A stretch of 64,000 nucleotides of DNA. Origin: Salvia splendens (Eukaryota > Streptophyta > Magnoliopsida > Lamiales > Lamiaceae). The position numbers were made by a program, and so were the translations under genes. The stretch spans positions 34,413,262-34,477,261 of the forward strand of contig NC_056034.1 in NCBI RefSeq assembly GCF_004379255.2, written 5' to 3'. The notes beneath the pieces are model-generated. The model did not search any database, had not been told where the DNA came from, and saw nothing but the letters and a program-made list of their open reading frames with translations. Of this stretch, positions 12,325 to 24,240 are shown piece after piece (position 1 is the first letter of the stretch; every line of letters starts with the position of its first letter).

Positions 12325-12330
12325 TATAAA
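12325..12330 (+). promoter_or_regulatory. Putative TATA box of DXS
   Basis: TATAAA at 12325-12330 lies about 146 bp before the ATG at 12471. Transcription would start about 30 bp downstream, near 12355, at the beginning of the duplicated leader. Confidence 0.6.
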
Positions 12331-12355
12331 ATGCTACAACAATCTCAGCACTAAT

Positions 12356-12431
12356 AAACTACTTCTCCTTCAAATAATTAAACTACTTCTCCTTCAAATA
12401 ATTAAACTACTTGTCTCTCTCTCTCTCTCTC
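12356..12431 (+). repeat. Tandem duplication and CT tract in the DXS leader
   Basis: A 24-bp unit starting AAACTACTTCTCCTTCAAAT is exactly repeated at 12356-12379 and 12380-12403, with the start of a third copy after it. A TC dinucleotide tract follows (about 12414-12431). Both would lie in the 5' UTR. CT-rich leaders are common in plant genes. Confidence 0.85.
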
Positions 12432-12470
12432 AACACTCCTAGAAAGAGATACACACACAGAGAAAGAGAG

Positions 12471-15035
12471 ATGGCATCATCTTGTGGAGTTCTCAACAGC
12501 AGTTTCTTGCCTTTGCTCCACTCTGATGATTCCTCAACCTTGTTATCTCGCTCTACTGCAGCTCTCCCCCTCAAAAAGCTTAAGGTTTTTAAGTGATGAT
12601 ATTCATTTATAAGATTAATTGATCCAATTCTTTTGTTTAACGATTTATGTTTTGTTTTTTTTTGTCAGTTTGCGGTGGTGGCAGCTCTTCAACACGACAA
12701 CACGAACGACGTTGTTGCGAGCGGGGATGGTTTGACGAGGCAGAAAACGAGATCTCTGAATTTCACGGGAGAGAAGCCTCCGACGCCGATTTTGGATACC
12801 ATCAACTATCCAATTCACATGAAAAACCTGTCCATCGAGGTAATAATAATTGCAGAATTAGAAATGCAACCACAGCCTCGTGTTTAACGTATTTACTTTG
12901 CAGGAGCTGGAGAGATTGGCTGATGAGTTGAGGGAGGAGATAGTGTACTCGGTGTCGAAAACGGGCGGGCATCTAAGCTCGAGCTTGGGTGTGTCGGAGC
13001 TCACCGTTGCGCTGCATCATGTATTCAACACACCAGATGATAAAATCATCTGGGATGTGGGACACCAGGCCTACCCGCACAAGATCCTCACCGGGAGGAG
13101 GTCCAGAATGCACACCATTCGACAAACCTTCGGCCTAGCCGGATTCCCTAAACGCGACGAAAGCGCCCACGACGCCTTTGGAGCTGGCCACAGCTCAACT
13201 AGCATCTCTGCTGGCTTAGGCATGGCTGTGGGGAGAGACTTGTTACACAAGGACAACCATGTGATATCGGTCATCGGAGACGGAGCCATGACCGCCGGCC
13301 AGGCGTACGAGGCGCTCAACAACGCAGGATTCCTCGATTCCAACCTCATCATAGTCTTGAATGACAACAAACAAGTCTCCCTGCCTACTGCCACCATCGA
13401 CGGCCCTGCTCCCCCCGTCGGAGCCCTCAGCAAAGCCCTCACCCGTCTACAAGCCAGCAGAAAGTTCCGCCAACTCCGCGAAGCAGCAAAGGTAGATAGA
13501 TCAGTCAAAATTCAGTATCAGTTGCTGCCTCAGTTACTACTTATACTAACTTAACATGGAAATGGAACAGGGCGTGACTAAGCAGATGGGAGAGCAGGCC
13601 CATGAGATTGCATCAAAGGTGGACACCTACATGAAGGGGATGATGGGGAAGCCCGGGGCCTCGCTCTTCGAGGAGCTCGGGATCTACTACATCGGCCCTG
13701 TCGACGGCCACAACATAGAAGATCTGGTATATATTTTCAACAAGGTTAAGGAAATGCCAGCGCCAGGGCCTGTCCTCATCCACATCATCACTGAGAAGGG
13801 CAAAGGCTACCCTCCTGCTGAAGTTGCTGCAGACAAGATGCATGGTGTGGTCAAGTTTGATCCCAACACTGGGAAACAGATCAAATCCAAATCTAACACC
13901 AAATCCTACACTCAATACTTCGCCGAGTCTCTGGTGGCCGAAGCAGAGGCCGACAACAAGATCGTGGCGATCCACGCAGCAATGGGGGGCGGCACGGGGC
14001 TCAACTACTTCCAGAAGCGTTTCCCGGACAGGTGCTTCGACGTGGGGATAGCGGAGCAGCACGCTGTCACGTTCGCAGCCGGGCTGGCAACAGAGGGGCT
14101 GAAGCCCTTCTGCACGATCTACTCCTCCTTCCTGCAGAGGGGATACGATCAGGTGGTTCACGACGTAGATCTTCAAAAGCTCCCGGTACGGTTCATGATG
14201 GACCGGGCGGGAGTGGTGGGGGCCGACGGCCCCACCCACTGTGGCGCCTTCGACACCACCTACATGGCCTGCCTGCCCAACATGGTCGTCATGGCCCCCT
14301 CCGACGAGCTCGAGCTCATGCACATGATCGCCACTGCCGCCGCCATCGACGACCGCCCCAGCTGCGTCCGATACCCCAGAGGAAACGGGGTCGGCGCGCC
14401 TCTCCCGCCTAACAACAAAGGAACCCCTCTGGAGGTACGGTATACGGCATAGCTTCTTCATTCAGTAAAAACACCCTCACATTATTAATAAATACGGTTT
14501 TATTATTTGGTCAATCACAGGTTGGGAAGGGAAGGATTTTAAGAGAGGGGTCCAGAGTTGCAATCCTCGGATTCGGTACTATCGTGCAGAACTGTTTGGC
14601 CGCGGCGGAGCTTCTTAACGAGCACGGCATGTCTGTAACCGTGGCAGATGCGAGATTTTGTAAGCCACTCGATGGAGAGCTGATCAAGAAGTTGGTGCAG
14701 GAGCATGAGGTTCTCATCACTGTTGAAGAGGGATCTATTGGCGGATTCAGCGCACATATTTCTCATTTCTTGTCCCTCAACGGACTTCTAGACCGAAGCC
14801 TTAAGGTAAAAACACCTGTAATTACTACGACTCAACTACGTTGGGATAATTCTAATAATTTTATTTTTGGGTATTGCAGTGGAGGCCAATGGTGCTACCA
14901 GACAGGTACATAGATCACGGGGCGCAGACGGATCAAATCGAAGAAGCCGGGCTCAGTCCGAAACACATTGCGGCTACGGTTGTGTCACTAATTGGTGGAG
15001 CAAAGGACAGTCTTCATCTAATCAACAACTTGTGA
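12471..15035 (+). CDS. DXS2: 1-deoxy-D-xylulose-5-phosphate synthase, plastid, DXS2-like
   Basis: Condenses pyruvate with glyceraldehyde-3-phosphate, the first step of the plastid MEP pathway to isoprenoids, using thiamine diphosphate (TPP). Six exons: 12471-12584, 12669-12839, 12904-13491, 13571-14434, 14521-14805, 14880-15035. All introns are GT-AG, 64-86 bp and phase 0. They give 725 aa, the usual plant length. The N-terminus ([18 protein letters not shown]) is Ser-rich, basic and poor in acids, as in a chloroplast transit peptide. Visible signatures are GHQAYPHK (His about 149), the TPP-binding [18 protein letters not shown] ending at NDN (about 220-250), catalytic Glu in GIAEQHAV (about 453) and [18 protein letters not shown] (from about 502). 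It looks intact. The N-terminus suggests the DXS2 clade, often tied to specialised terpenoids; that subclass is inference. No neighbouring gene belongs to the pathway. Confidence 0.96.
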
Positions 15036-15603
15036 TCTTAATTTGGTCAAAAAGGGACATAGAATGGTGCCTGAATGCGACCACACAGCAGCAGTTGATA
15101 TCCTCAGAGATTTTAGTGTTTTATATCTCATGTAATGTAATGTAAATATGGGGAAATATTGCTCTGTAAAACTCTAACCACACAAGTTGGGCGAGTTTTC
15201 TGAATAATCATTTAGGTGCCAACCTTATGTTTGTACACACAAATAATCACTCTCATACTTTTATTAAATAAATTTATTTGTTCCATTTTTTACATTTAGT
15301 GGTGGTGTTAAGTTACATGTTTAATTAGATTATCGTCATTCTTTATCGTTGTAGACATATTATATACTTGCAATTATTTTAATTGACATCACTACTGCTA
15401 CTAAGTCTAAATTAACAGTTTTTTATAAATAATTCAGTACTATTTTTTTTGTGCGTACAGCCAGCATAGCTTGTGCCAACTTAAAAAAGATGTAAGCCTC
15501 TTTTACCATTACAAACATTTTAAAATCAAGAACTTGCTTTCTTTAGAATTGTAAAAGGAAATTACATGTAGTATAACAACTTTAGAACTAGCCCAGCAGA
15601 ATA
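15036..15603. other. DXS 3' flank, no gene seen
   Basis: AT-rich. The DXS 3' UTR and polyadenylation site probably lie in the first 150 bp; GTAATGTAATGTAAATA near 15131-15147 is a plausible polyadenylation region. Nothing else is recognised. Confidence 0.5.
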
Positions 15604-15799
15604 CTCCCTCTGTCTCTTAATATGTGTCTCACTTTGACTCGGCACGAACCATTAATAGAAACTAAAATATCACATAATGGAGGACAAAGGGAGTACTTAA
15701 AATCAACACTATTTAAGGATGACACGAGTTTTAACGCACCAATTAATAAGGGACGAACCAAAATAGAAAACCGAGACATATAATGGAGGACAAAGGGAG
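15604..15799. mobile_element. Stowaway-type MITE with internal direct duplication
   Basis: Starts CTCCCTCTGTCTCTTA and ends GGACAAAGGGAG, with TA at both edges. The right-end phrase ATGGAGGACAAAGGGAGTAC, continuing with TTAAAATCAA, occurs twice (about 15677 and 15782), so the right end has been duplicated about 105 bp apart. Confidence 0.8.
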
Positions 15800-16130
15800 T
15801 ACTTAAAATCAATATCTAGCTGCAAACTTTAAAAAACTAAAATATATAGTAGCTGATTTGTGGATGAAAGTGACAATCAGCCTAAACTCAGTAATCCTAG
15901 TAAAAATTGTCAATTCATGCCAGCTTAGCTAGACTTGGTTATCCTAGTATGAACTCGATCAAATCATACAAAGTTCAGTGGACATGGTAATTTTGGCATG
16001 AACTGAGTCAACTTAGAAACGAATATCAAAAATGTTGAGCATATGATCAAACGAATTGAACGAATGAGAAATTAACTTATTTGAGCTTTTCAAAAATTTC
16101 TTACAACATTAACCTATACACTCTGAGAGA

Positions 16131-16333
16131 TTGTTCGGTTTACAAGATTGTGTATCTCGTGATTTAATATGCAGTGTGTTTGGTTCATGAGATTGAATCT
16201 CACAACTCAATCCTAGATGAATAATCATGTGATAATTAGTCATAGTCAACCTCATCCAACTAAAATAATATCACTACTTAATCCTAGATTATATTTTCAT
16301 ACTATTATTTTATCTAGCAAACCGAACACAACC
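16131..16333. mobile_element. Tourist-like MITE, degenerate copy of a local family
   Basis: Ends TTGTTCGGTTTACAAGAT and (right side) CAAACCGAACACAACC followed by TAA. It shares internal text (GTGTGTTTGGTTCATGAGAT, ATCCTAGATGAATAATCAT) with the copies at 18347-18547 and, inverted, 57952-58134. The left end is degenerate. Confidence 0.65.
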
Positions 16334-16807
16334 TAACCCTGCATGGTACACGATACGACAAATCCAGATAATCAACAAAGTAATGTAGCTAAACTATGCG
16401 TATACATGGAGAACTTTATGAATGTGACATGATTGAAGATGATATTTCCCCCCTCGTTCATTCGATTCTTTTCGCATTCTTAATTATAGGTGCAGTATAA
16501 TTTATTTACAAAATAATTCGTACAGTATATATTATAAATGTTATTCAAATATGTTGCAAAAACAAAAAAAATGAAATTAAAGTAAAATTATGATATTGAG
16601 GGTCGGTCTATAGAAATTGTAATATTGATAACCAATTTAATTGACTAATTGTGTTAAATTGAGTTTACATTTAAAATTTAACGAACCCATTACTTTTTAG
16701 CTAAAATAGATCAAATCATAATGTTGAAATAAAGTTGTTTTGGATCAGAACTATAACACATCATTACATTCAGGATTAAAATTGGACTTTAATCATTGAG
16801 GATATAC

Positions 16808-16819
16808 TACTACTACTAC

Positions 16820-16850
<31 letters not shown>
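16808..16850. repeat. Compound ACT/AAT microsatellite
   Basis: A run of ACT repeats passes directly into a run of AAT repeats. Confidence 0.85.
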
Positions 16851-17482
16851 TCTTATCAGTAGTATTTTGTATCTTTAATAAAATTCTAAAAAATTGTAAG
16901 TGTCATGAAACTAGGGATATGATGATTAAGAAAATATAGTGAATGAATATTTTTTAAAATACTGTATTACACAACTTTCTCATTTTGAGATTCTTATTTT
17001 TTTACTATTAAAAAAATTAAATAAGTAAATAAATTTTAAATCAATAAGTAATCATTAATTTAGGATTGAATTCTGCCAACCAAACTAACCGGTAAATTGA
17101 AGGGAAAATTGTCGACCACAAAACAATACTCTTTTAAATGGAGTATAAGAGATAAATTATTGGAGATAAAGGGACAATGACATATCCTGCCAAACCAACA
17201 TGATAATATCAACGTGTTTAGTGAGGAAAATCATCTCTTTCAGTTGCATGTTATTGGAAGTTCATTGAAGTGTTGCCCTTATAATTACTAATTAGGGATA
17301 TTCAATTAGTAGAGTGGGCTCAATGTACTAGTGCGCCAAACCTGAATGGAGAAATTAACTGTAACCGACCTAAATCAAATTGTAGATGCCTCAGAATAAG
17401 CTACAAATTCATATTCCAATGTGTTGTTTTGACTTGACTGAAATCAATTATCAATAATTTTTTCCAGGAAAACCCTATATAT

Positions 17483-17651
17483 TTGACTGCAAAAAAATTT
17501 TAGTGGACATTGACCGCAGACGTTTAATTATTGTAATTTAACCTCAAATGTGCCATTGTAATTTAACCTCAAATGTGCCCTTGACTGCAAAAAATTTGTA
17601 GTGGACATTGACCGCAGACGTTAATTATTGTAATTTAACCTCAAATGTGCC
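17483..17651. repeat. About 71-bp direct repeat with a partial third copy
   Basis: A unit beginning TTGACTGCAAAAAA and ending ACCTCAAATGTGCC occurs at 17483-17554 and 17581-17651. Its last 25 bp also occur alone at 17555-17579. Confidence 0.85.
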
Positions 17652-17722
17652 CTAGCCTACAATAGAAATTCATGTCAGGAAAGTCGATCATATTAAATCC
17701 GGGTGATAGATTTATATACAGC

Positions 17723-18346
17723 TAGGGATATCAATCGGGCCAGTCCATCGGGTTTCGGGCCAACCCTAGTTGGGTTGCGGGTCAATCGGGTGCGGGCTAA
17801 TCGGGTTGTGATTTTTCCGGGTTATAAAAGTTCAACCATAACCCTAAAAGCTCGGGTTTCGGGCTAGCCCATCGGGTTAATCGGGTTGCTACCGATAAAA
17901 TTAACATGCGATCAATCCAATAAATAATGATGAAAATTAGTTATATTTATAAAATGTAAAATATTTAATTATGATAAATTTGAGATATATGCTTAAACTC
18001 AAACATAAACGTGATCAAATACTAATATTTGAGATTTATGCAAAATAAAACATAAACATCAAGAAATTTTAAAGCATGTTTAGAAATTTAAATACTATAT
18101 TTTTTAGTGAATTTGAAGTTTCTAATTCATTTCTCTATTATTATATTAATAAAAACATAATATATAATTTATATATTTAATATATAAAATGGAAAGTTAT
18201 TTTTTCAGTAATCTATATTATAAAATAATCAATGAAGTGTTGAATTAGAGTCAAACAAATAGAACAATAGAAATTTTATCGGGTTTCCGGGCCAGCCATC
18301 GGGTTTTCGGGTCTGGCACTAACGGGTTGCGGGTTAATCAGCCCAA
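17723..18346. mobile_element. hAT-type MITE, right end lost or truncated
   Basis: The left end TAGGGATATCAATCGGGCC and the repeated TCGGGTT/GGGCCAGCC phrases match, in inverse orientation, the element at 22879-24075. The middle is AT-rich and non-coding. The matching right end is not found; a Tourist-like MITE begins where it should be. The family call is from TIR resemblance. Confidence 0.65.
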
Positions 18347-18547
18347 GGGGGCGTTCGGTTTGCAAGATTATATCCGAGATTAAATTTGTAGTGTGTTTGG
18401 TTCATGAGATTCAACCCTACAATTCAATCATAGATGGATAATCATGGAATAATTAATCATAGGGAACTCCCTATGACTAAAATAATCTCACTACTCAATC
18501 TTAGATTTTATCTTGGTAGTATTTTATCTTGGAAACCGAACACCACC
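18347..18547. mobile_element. Tourist-like MITE
   Basis: Starts GGGGGCGTTCGGTTTGCAAG and ends GGAAACCGAACACCACC followed by TAA, with CAA on the left. Same family as 16131-16333 and 57952-58134, the last of which has an exact TAA duplication. Confidence 0.75.
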
Positions 18548-18877
18548 TAAAGGGATAGAATTATATTCAAACTCAACTTCTAATCCTAATTTGAAACGAC
18601 TGCAGATAAATTTAATCCCTTAAGGGATTGAATTTGACACGAACAAGACAATTGAAATTAAATTCAAAACTAGAAAGATAAACTAGCCTATTGCAAGTCT
18701 TCATCTTTAACGCAAGAGAGCTCACACGTACATCAAATTTCTATTATCTTTTTCAATCCGATTTCCGTTATATTCTTTTTAAAATACATGCCGAACTCAA
18801 CTCGGACTCCTAATTACTGAAGCAAGGAGTACAATATTTTCTTAATAATAAAATATTTATTATCATACATTATAGTA

Positions 18878-19124
18878 CTCCCTCGGTCCCAAGTTACTTG
18901 AATCATGTTCCATTTTGGGTTGTCCTAAGTTACTTGAGTTATTTATTTTATTATTTGGCTAAGAATAAAACATCTAATCACATCTACTTTATTCTTTCTT
19001 TTACTTTACTCTCTCTTACTTTATTCTTTCATCTACTTTATTTTACTTTATTTAACTAACTAAACACAACTTTATTAAATCTCGTGCCGAAAAGAAACGT
19101 CTCAAGTAACGTGGGACGGGGGAG
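18878..19124. mobile_element. Stowaway-type MITE
   Basis: Inverted ends CTCCCTCGGTCCCAAGTTAC and (inward from right) CTCCCCCGTCCCACGTTACT, flanked by TA. Non-coding, about 247 bp. Confidence 0.8.
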
Positions 19125-19126
19125 TA

Positions 19127-20966
19127 ATAAATAGTTTTGTTTGGTTATTTATATATATCATAATTTATTTATGAAAAATTGACAGAATATATAGAAAAAT
19201 TTAATATACTAATAAATACCCCATCCTCCCATCATAAACAATTTTTTTTTGAGACGTTCCACCTTAAGTGAGTTAATTTTTTTTTTGACAGAAAATAATA
19301 CAATTGCTCTTTGTATACCTTATTAATAATACAATTGCTCTTTGTATACCTTATTATTTTTCATACTTATTCTCTCTTTACTCTTTTTAAGTATTTTATT
19401 TTTCTCGCATATTTTGCTCTCTCTGCACATAATTCTCCAAATATCAATATTTTAAATAATGTGCCCCAAAAAATATCTTGTTTGTAAAAGAAGAGCTGGA
19501 GTATCATCTATTATTTGAAGGTCTTTATTCATTTAAATCGTTAGGTACTATATCTCTCAAGTGGGATACACCAAACATTATTGAATCACTCCCAAGTGGA
19601 GTTTTTCCCCACCCTTCTGCCAATGGGAATGTGATATTGATCCCAACTCTATTATTTGAAGTTCATTATTTTAGACTTAACGTTCGTGGAAAAATCAGTG
19701 TTGAATAAGTATCAACAAATTTAATACTATCACAATACTGATAAAAGAAAATTAATTTCCAACTGAAAGTAGTCAACATAAGAATTGGAAAAATAATCCC
19801 TGCGTGCAAAGAAATCAAAAGCTGGCATGGTCTCCTGCCGACTTCTATTTATTTTGTAAGTTAGATAAAGTAAATTATAGACAACTTAGAAGACTTGAAA
19901 ATATGTAATATGTTAGATAAAATATAAATTATAGACTACTTAAAAAGACTTGAAAATGTGTAACTTGATTAAATGCGGTCCATCAACAGCAACGCCGCCA
20001 TTTTTTATTATTGAAATCAATACAAGACTGTCGTCGTTGATGCTGACTAAAATGTTTTTTAATAATTAATTTGAATCTTACATTAATAAAACAATTGTAA
20101 ACTGTCGTGTTATGTTCGCCATTTTGAAGTGATTGGTTCATCGAATATTTGCATGTGAAGAAGATATAATTAGGAAACACACGTAGTAGTACACTTGTAT
20201 TATATAAAGGCATTGCTTCTAACATTTCACATGTGACTAATGCCGTTTTTATAAGACTTTTAATTGTATGACCAATTGTTTGATCCCAAAGAATACTTGG
20301 AATTGCATGTAGAAAAAAAAAATCTATGTATCATGGAAATTAAGGATAGGTTTTAACTGTAACATCTCCAGCGAAAATTTTAAATGAATAATTTATTGAA
20401 GTAGAATAGAAAGCCGGCTACTCTTATGGTTAGATTTACGTGATTCTCTTCTTCCTCGTCTCATAGTTGATCTTTCCCATTTCTCTACATCATTGCATAA
20501 AAAGGGAAAACAAAAATTTCATAATAAATGTAAAAGATTAAAATATATATATATAATTAAAAATTATTTATTTAAACTCAAATAATATGTTTTCAAATTT
20601 CAACAGTTATATAAAATAAAATATATTTTCTCAATTTTATTTAATATGGATATTAAATATTTTATTGTTAATAAATCTACACATAATAGAAACAAATATA
20701 TTCTATCCAAATTATTTATGCAAAAATTTGAATAATATACATAAATAATAAAATATATGGAAATTCTAAATTAAAATAATAAAGGTATATGAATTTAACA
20801 TTGTATTTTTTTAAAGCTTAGGGGTGAAAAAGGAAAAACATGACATCAAATGATATTTTATATTTTTTCAGAGACATGTAGCGATATTATGTTGAGGTAA
20901 GGAACCAAAAGGTGCAACGTACATTATCTAAGGACTAAATTTGAAATCCAATCTATAAATAACTTA
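19127..20966. other. Intergenic, no gene seen
   Basis: Very AT-rich. A degenerate Stowaway fragment is suggested around 19225-19460 (GAGACGTTCCACCTTAAGTGAG). Open frames at 19478-19708 and 19983-20225 are short, lack motifs and are not reported as genes. Confidence 0.5.
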
Positions 20967-20968
20967 TA

Positions 20969-21209
20969 CTCCATCCGCCCATTACAAACGATTTGTATAT
21001 CTTTTTGGAAAATCTCGAAATCCAATCCAATTTCAATTTTTAAAAAAGACAACTCATTTACTCTATCTTTGTTTATTTTTTCTCCTACTTTATTTTATTT
21101 TATTTTATTTTTTAACACCTCTATTTTATTTTCTCTATAACTCTCCAAACATCATTTTTTAAATTCGGTGTCCAAAAGAATCGCCTCACTTGTGGAGGAA
21201 CAGTGGGAG
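20969..21209. mobile_element. Stowaway-type MITE
   Basis: Starts CTCCATCCGCCCATTACAAA and ends GGAACAGTGGGAG, with TA on both sides. Confidence 0.7.
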
Positions 21210-21334
21210 TATAATTGATTAATATGGTAATATATGAACACTTTATATAAAATTTTCATACAATTAAAAATATTTTAATAACAAAATAGGGAGTACTTAT
21301 TATAATCGAGTGAACTATGAGATTTTTTGAGTAG

Positions 21335-22190
21335 GCAGAGCCGATCCAACCCAAATCAAGTCGGGCTAGGCTGATTGGGCTTTCAAATAAATCTGGGCAT
21401 AGCCTAGCATAGACCTTTTTTTTGTAATTGAGGCGGCTGAGATGAACTGTTCATTAAATTAATAGTAACTTTTGAAAGTTTCAAGCATTTTAAAATATTT
21501 TTATTTTTTATAAATAATTTTAAATTAAAATATTGAAAATTTTCAAGTTATTTACAGATATTTTTATTATAATTTATACTCCATAATCTATTGGACGATT
21601 TTTGAAATAAATGATATAGTATAATTAATACTCCATTTATTAAATAAATGTGCATGTTGAAGTTTAGCTCTCTGCAATTACTTTTGAGGAAATTAAATTA
21701 AATTAGTGGGAAATGTAGAGAAAATATAAATGGTGGAAATAATTAAAATATACATGATTAAAATAAAGTTAAAACTATGGTAGAACCAATTAAAATACTT
21801 CATCCGTCCACGAAAAATAGACCACATTTGCCATTTTTTATTGTCCACGAAAATAGACCAAGTTTGAAAAAGGACCTTACATTTGCTACCTAATACAATT
21901 AAACGCTACTAATAATATGGACCTCACATTCCACTAACACTACTTCTCTCTTATTTTATCAATTCTACATTAAAATCTGTGTCATTCACTATATAATCAA
22001 TTTTTCGTGGACATGGGAGTATATTATTAATAGCAGTCGACATCATATATGGCAGGTCCAGGGTTTGGGCGTGAGGCAAACCTGGGCTTGAAAAAGCCCA
22101 ATTGAACTCGCTTCAACAGAGGAGCCCAACCCAAACTCGTTTAGTTTGTATCTTGCTACTCTTGGGCCTACTTCTATCCTTGTAGTGACT
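21335..22190. mobile_element. Degenerate hAT-like MITE hosting a Stowaway
   Basis: GGGCTAGGCTGATTGGGC-type phrases near 21362 and GGGCTTGAAAAAGCCCAATT near 22085 resemble the subterminal text of the local hAT MITEs. A Stowaway MITE (21798-22019) lies between them. The ends are not defined, so boundaries are approximate. Confidence 0.35.
21798..22019. mobile_element. Stowaway-type MITE
   Basis: Starts CTTCATCCGTCCACGAAAAA and ends TTTCGTGGACATGGGAG, with TA on both sides. The ends are inverted over about 16 bp. Confidence 0.75.
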
Positions 22191-22303
22191 CGAAAGCTTT
22201 GATACATTAGTTAGAACAAACCGTCTTATCAATTAAGTTGTGCTTCATTATTTTAGAAATTTTTTAAGTTGGATGTTGTGTATATGCATAAGAGAAGAAT
22301 ATA

Positions 22304-22538
22304 TTCCCTCCGTCCCAAGATAGTTGGGTGCATTTCTTTTAGGCACAGAACTGAAGAAATTGATATGGTAAAGGTTAAAGTGGAGAGAGTAAAATAAGAG
22401 AGATGGTAAAGTAAGAGATAGGAAGAGAGAGTAAATTATGAGAGAAAATAGACTTTTTGCTAAAAAAATGAAATGACTTAACTATTTAGAGATAACTCAA
22501 AAAGGTATACTGACTCAAATACCTTGAGACGAATGGAG
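22304..22538. mobile_element. Stowaway-type MITE
   Basis: Starts TTCCCTCCGTCCCAAGATAG and ends CCTTGAGACGAATGGAG, flanked by TA. Its internal text (AAGAAATTGATATGGTAAAG) is shared with 37433-37601. Confidence 0.8.
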
Positions 22539-22983
22539 TAAATCTAATTAAAAATTTGAATTAAGTTATATTGAATGAGAGTAAAATACTCTAAATATAA
22601 TGTCAAAAACCAAGTCATACACAACAGGCTAGTAATTATATTGAATAATGGAACTGCTGAAAGCATCATTTGCTTGGTTACCGTCTCTGGAAATTTGAGT
22701 GAACTTGGTTGTGCATTCATTTCAATCATGATCCATCAATTCCCTAAATTAGTACTGAAATCAATGTTTTAGATGCATTTGAAAGTATTCTAAAATCTAT
22801 CATTAGAGTCTCAATTTACCATTTTAGTCTGTCCGTTATGAGAAGTCACAGTTCATTTTTACTATAAACAGTATGTACTAGGGACGTCAATGTAACCAGT
22901 AATCTGTGGGCTGACCTGAATAGCCGGCAAATTTATAGGGTTAGGGCTGAAAATTTCTAGCCTGATAAAATCAAAATTTCTAT

Positions 22984-23552
22984 TGTTGGGATTTACGCAC
23001 ACAAGGCTTTCACACACTTCAAGAAGATCACACACACACACACACTGTTGTATGAGATCACACAATGCAGAAACACACACACTCACACTTTGAGTATTGA
23101 AGATGATAATCTTGGAGAGAAACTGGAAACTCTTTATTGATTAAACTCCTACTCTTACTCTAAACTACATACACGGTTTATGAGCTATTTAAAGCTCTAC
23201 AACCAAGTAGCAACTGCTACTAACTAACTACAACAAGGATCAAGAAAACAAGAAGAATAACCGCTACACCTCGGCTAACTAACTGCTTCTTCCTTCTCGG
23301 CTCAAGACCGAACTGGTTGCTTCTTCCTTCTCGGCTCAAGACCGAACTCCCTTCTCGGCTCAAGACCGAACTCACTTCTCGGCTCAAGAACCGAACTCCT
23401 TCCTCGGCTCAAGACCGAACTCCCTTCTCGGCTAGTTCCAGCTCAAAGCCGAGCTTCCTTCTTCTTCTTCTTCTCGGCTAGTTCCAGCTCAAAGCCGAGC
23501 TTACCGAACTCTGCCTTCTTCTTCCAACTGAAATGAGCACTCCATTATTACA
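22984..23552. mobile_element. Solo LTR, 569 bp, TSD TCTAT
   Basis: The block begins TGTTGGGATTTACG and ends CATTATTACA (TG...CA) and is flanked by exact 5-bp TCTAT (22979-22983 and 23553-23557). The surrounding hAT sequence matches the related copy at 17723-18346 without it. No internal retroelement region is present, so it is best read as the product of LTR-LTR recombination. It holds a CA tract (about 23029-23044) and a minisatellite. Confidence 0.85.
23297..23500. repeat. Minisatellite inside the solo LTR
   Basis: About five copies of a TTCTCGGCTCAAGACCGAAC unit are followed by two copies of a longer variant with TCGGCTAGTTCCAGCTCAAA. Each unit is partly self-complementary (TCGGCT...AGCCGA or TCGGTC...GACCGA). 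Confidence 0.85.
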
Positions 23553-24240
23553 TCTATTATTCTATTATTCTATTTTTATCACTCCTAATTCGACACTTCA
23601 TTAATTAATTTTAACTTAAAAAATAACTTTCAATTTTATAATTAAATATACAAATTATATATTGAATTTTTTTTAATATAATAATTGATAAATAAATTAA
23701 AAACTTCACATTCACTAAAAAATATTTAAATTTCTAAAACATGCATTAAAATTCCACGAAACATCTCAAATGTTAGTATTTGATCATGTTTATGATTGAG
23801 TTTAAGCATATATCTCAAATATATCATAATTAAATGTTTTACATTGTATAATATTAGTAATTTTAATCATTACTTATTGGATTGACCACATGTTAATATT
23901 ATCGGCAACAACCTGATTAACCAACTGGGCTAGCTCGAAATCCGAACTTTTAGGGTTAGGGTTGAACTTTTATAACCCGAAAGAAATCACAACTCGATTA
24001 GCCCGCACCCAATTGACCCGCAACCCGAATAGGGTTGGCCCGAAACCCGACAGGTCGGCCCGATTGACATCCCTAGTAAGTAGACTTTATATTCCACTAA
24101 CTTATTTCACTCACATTTTATTATAAATCTAATATAAAATAATGGGTGTCACATTCCACTATCTTATTTACCCACTCTCCTTTACATTTTTTAAAATCTG
24201 TGCCGAACTCTGGAACTCCTAATGATGGACGGAGGGAGTA

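Larger units (their letters stand above)
15802..17482. other. Intergenic, no gene seen
   Basis: Contains a Tourist-like MITE (16131-16333) and an ACT/AAT microsatellite (about 16808-16850). No coding region, RNA gene or regulatory site could be supported. Confidence 0.5.
22879..24075. mobile_element. hAT-type MITE containing a solo LTR
   Basis: Left end TAGGGACGTCAATG; right end, read inward, TAGGGATGTCAATCGGGC. Flanks are GTATGTAC (22871-22878) and GTAAGTAG (24076-24083), an 8-bp duplication with two mismatches. Non-coding. Related to 17723-18346. It is interrupted by a solo LTR at 22984-23552. Confidence 0.8.
22800..24238. mobile_element. Stowaway-type MITE split by a hAT element
   Basis: Left part about 22800-22878 (AGTCTCAATTTACCATTTTA, then CAGTTCATTTTTACTATAAA) and right part 24084-24238 (ending GATGGACGGAGGGAG with TA after it) join into one typical Stowaway. 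The target duplication of the inserted element sits at the family's GGTAAGTAG phrase. The left boundary is approximate. Confidence 0.7.

Noticed and set aside
13613..14461. Long minus-strand frame opposite DXS exon 4
   Set aside because: A shadow of the GC-rich DXS coding sequence; the plus-strand product has full family motifs and correct splice sites.
19478..19708. 76-codon frame in intergenic DNA
   Set aside because: No motif, AT-rich, between degenerate MITEs.
22575..22772. 65-codon frame and its antisense partner
   Set aside because: Short, no homology recognised, next to a MITE.
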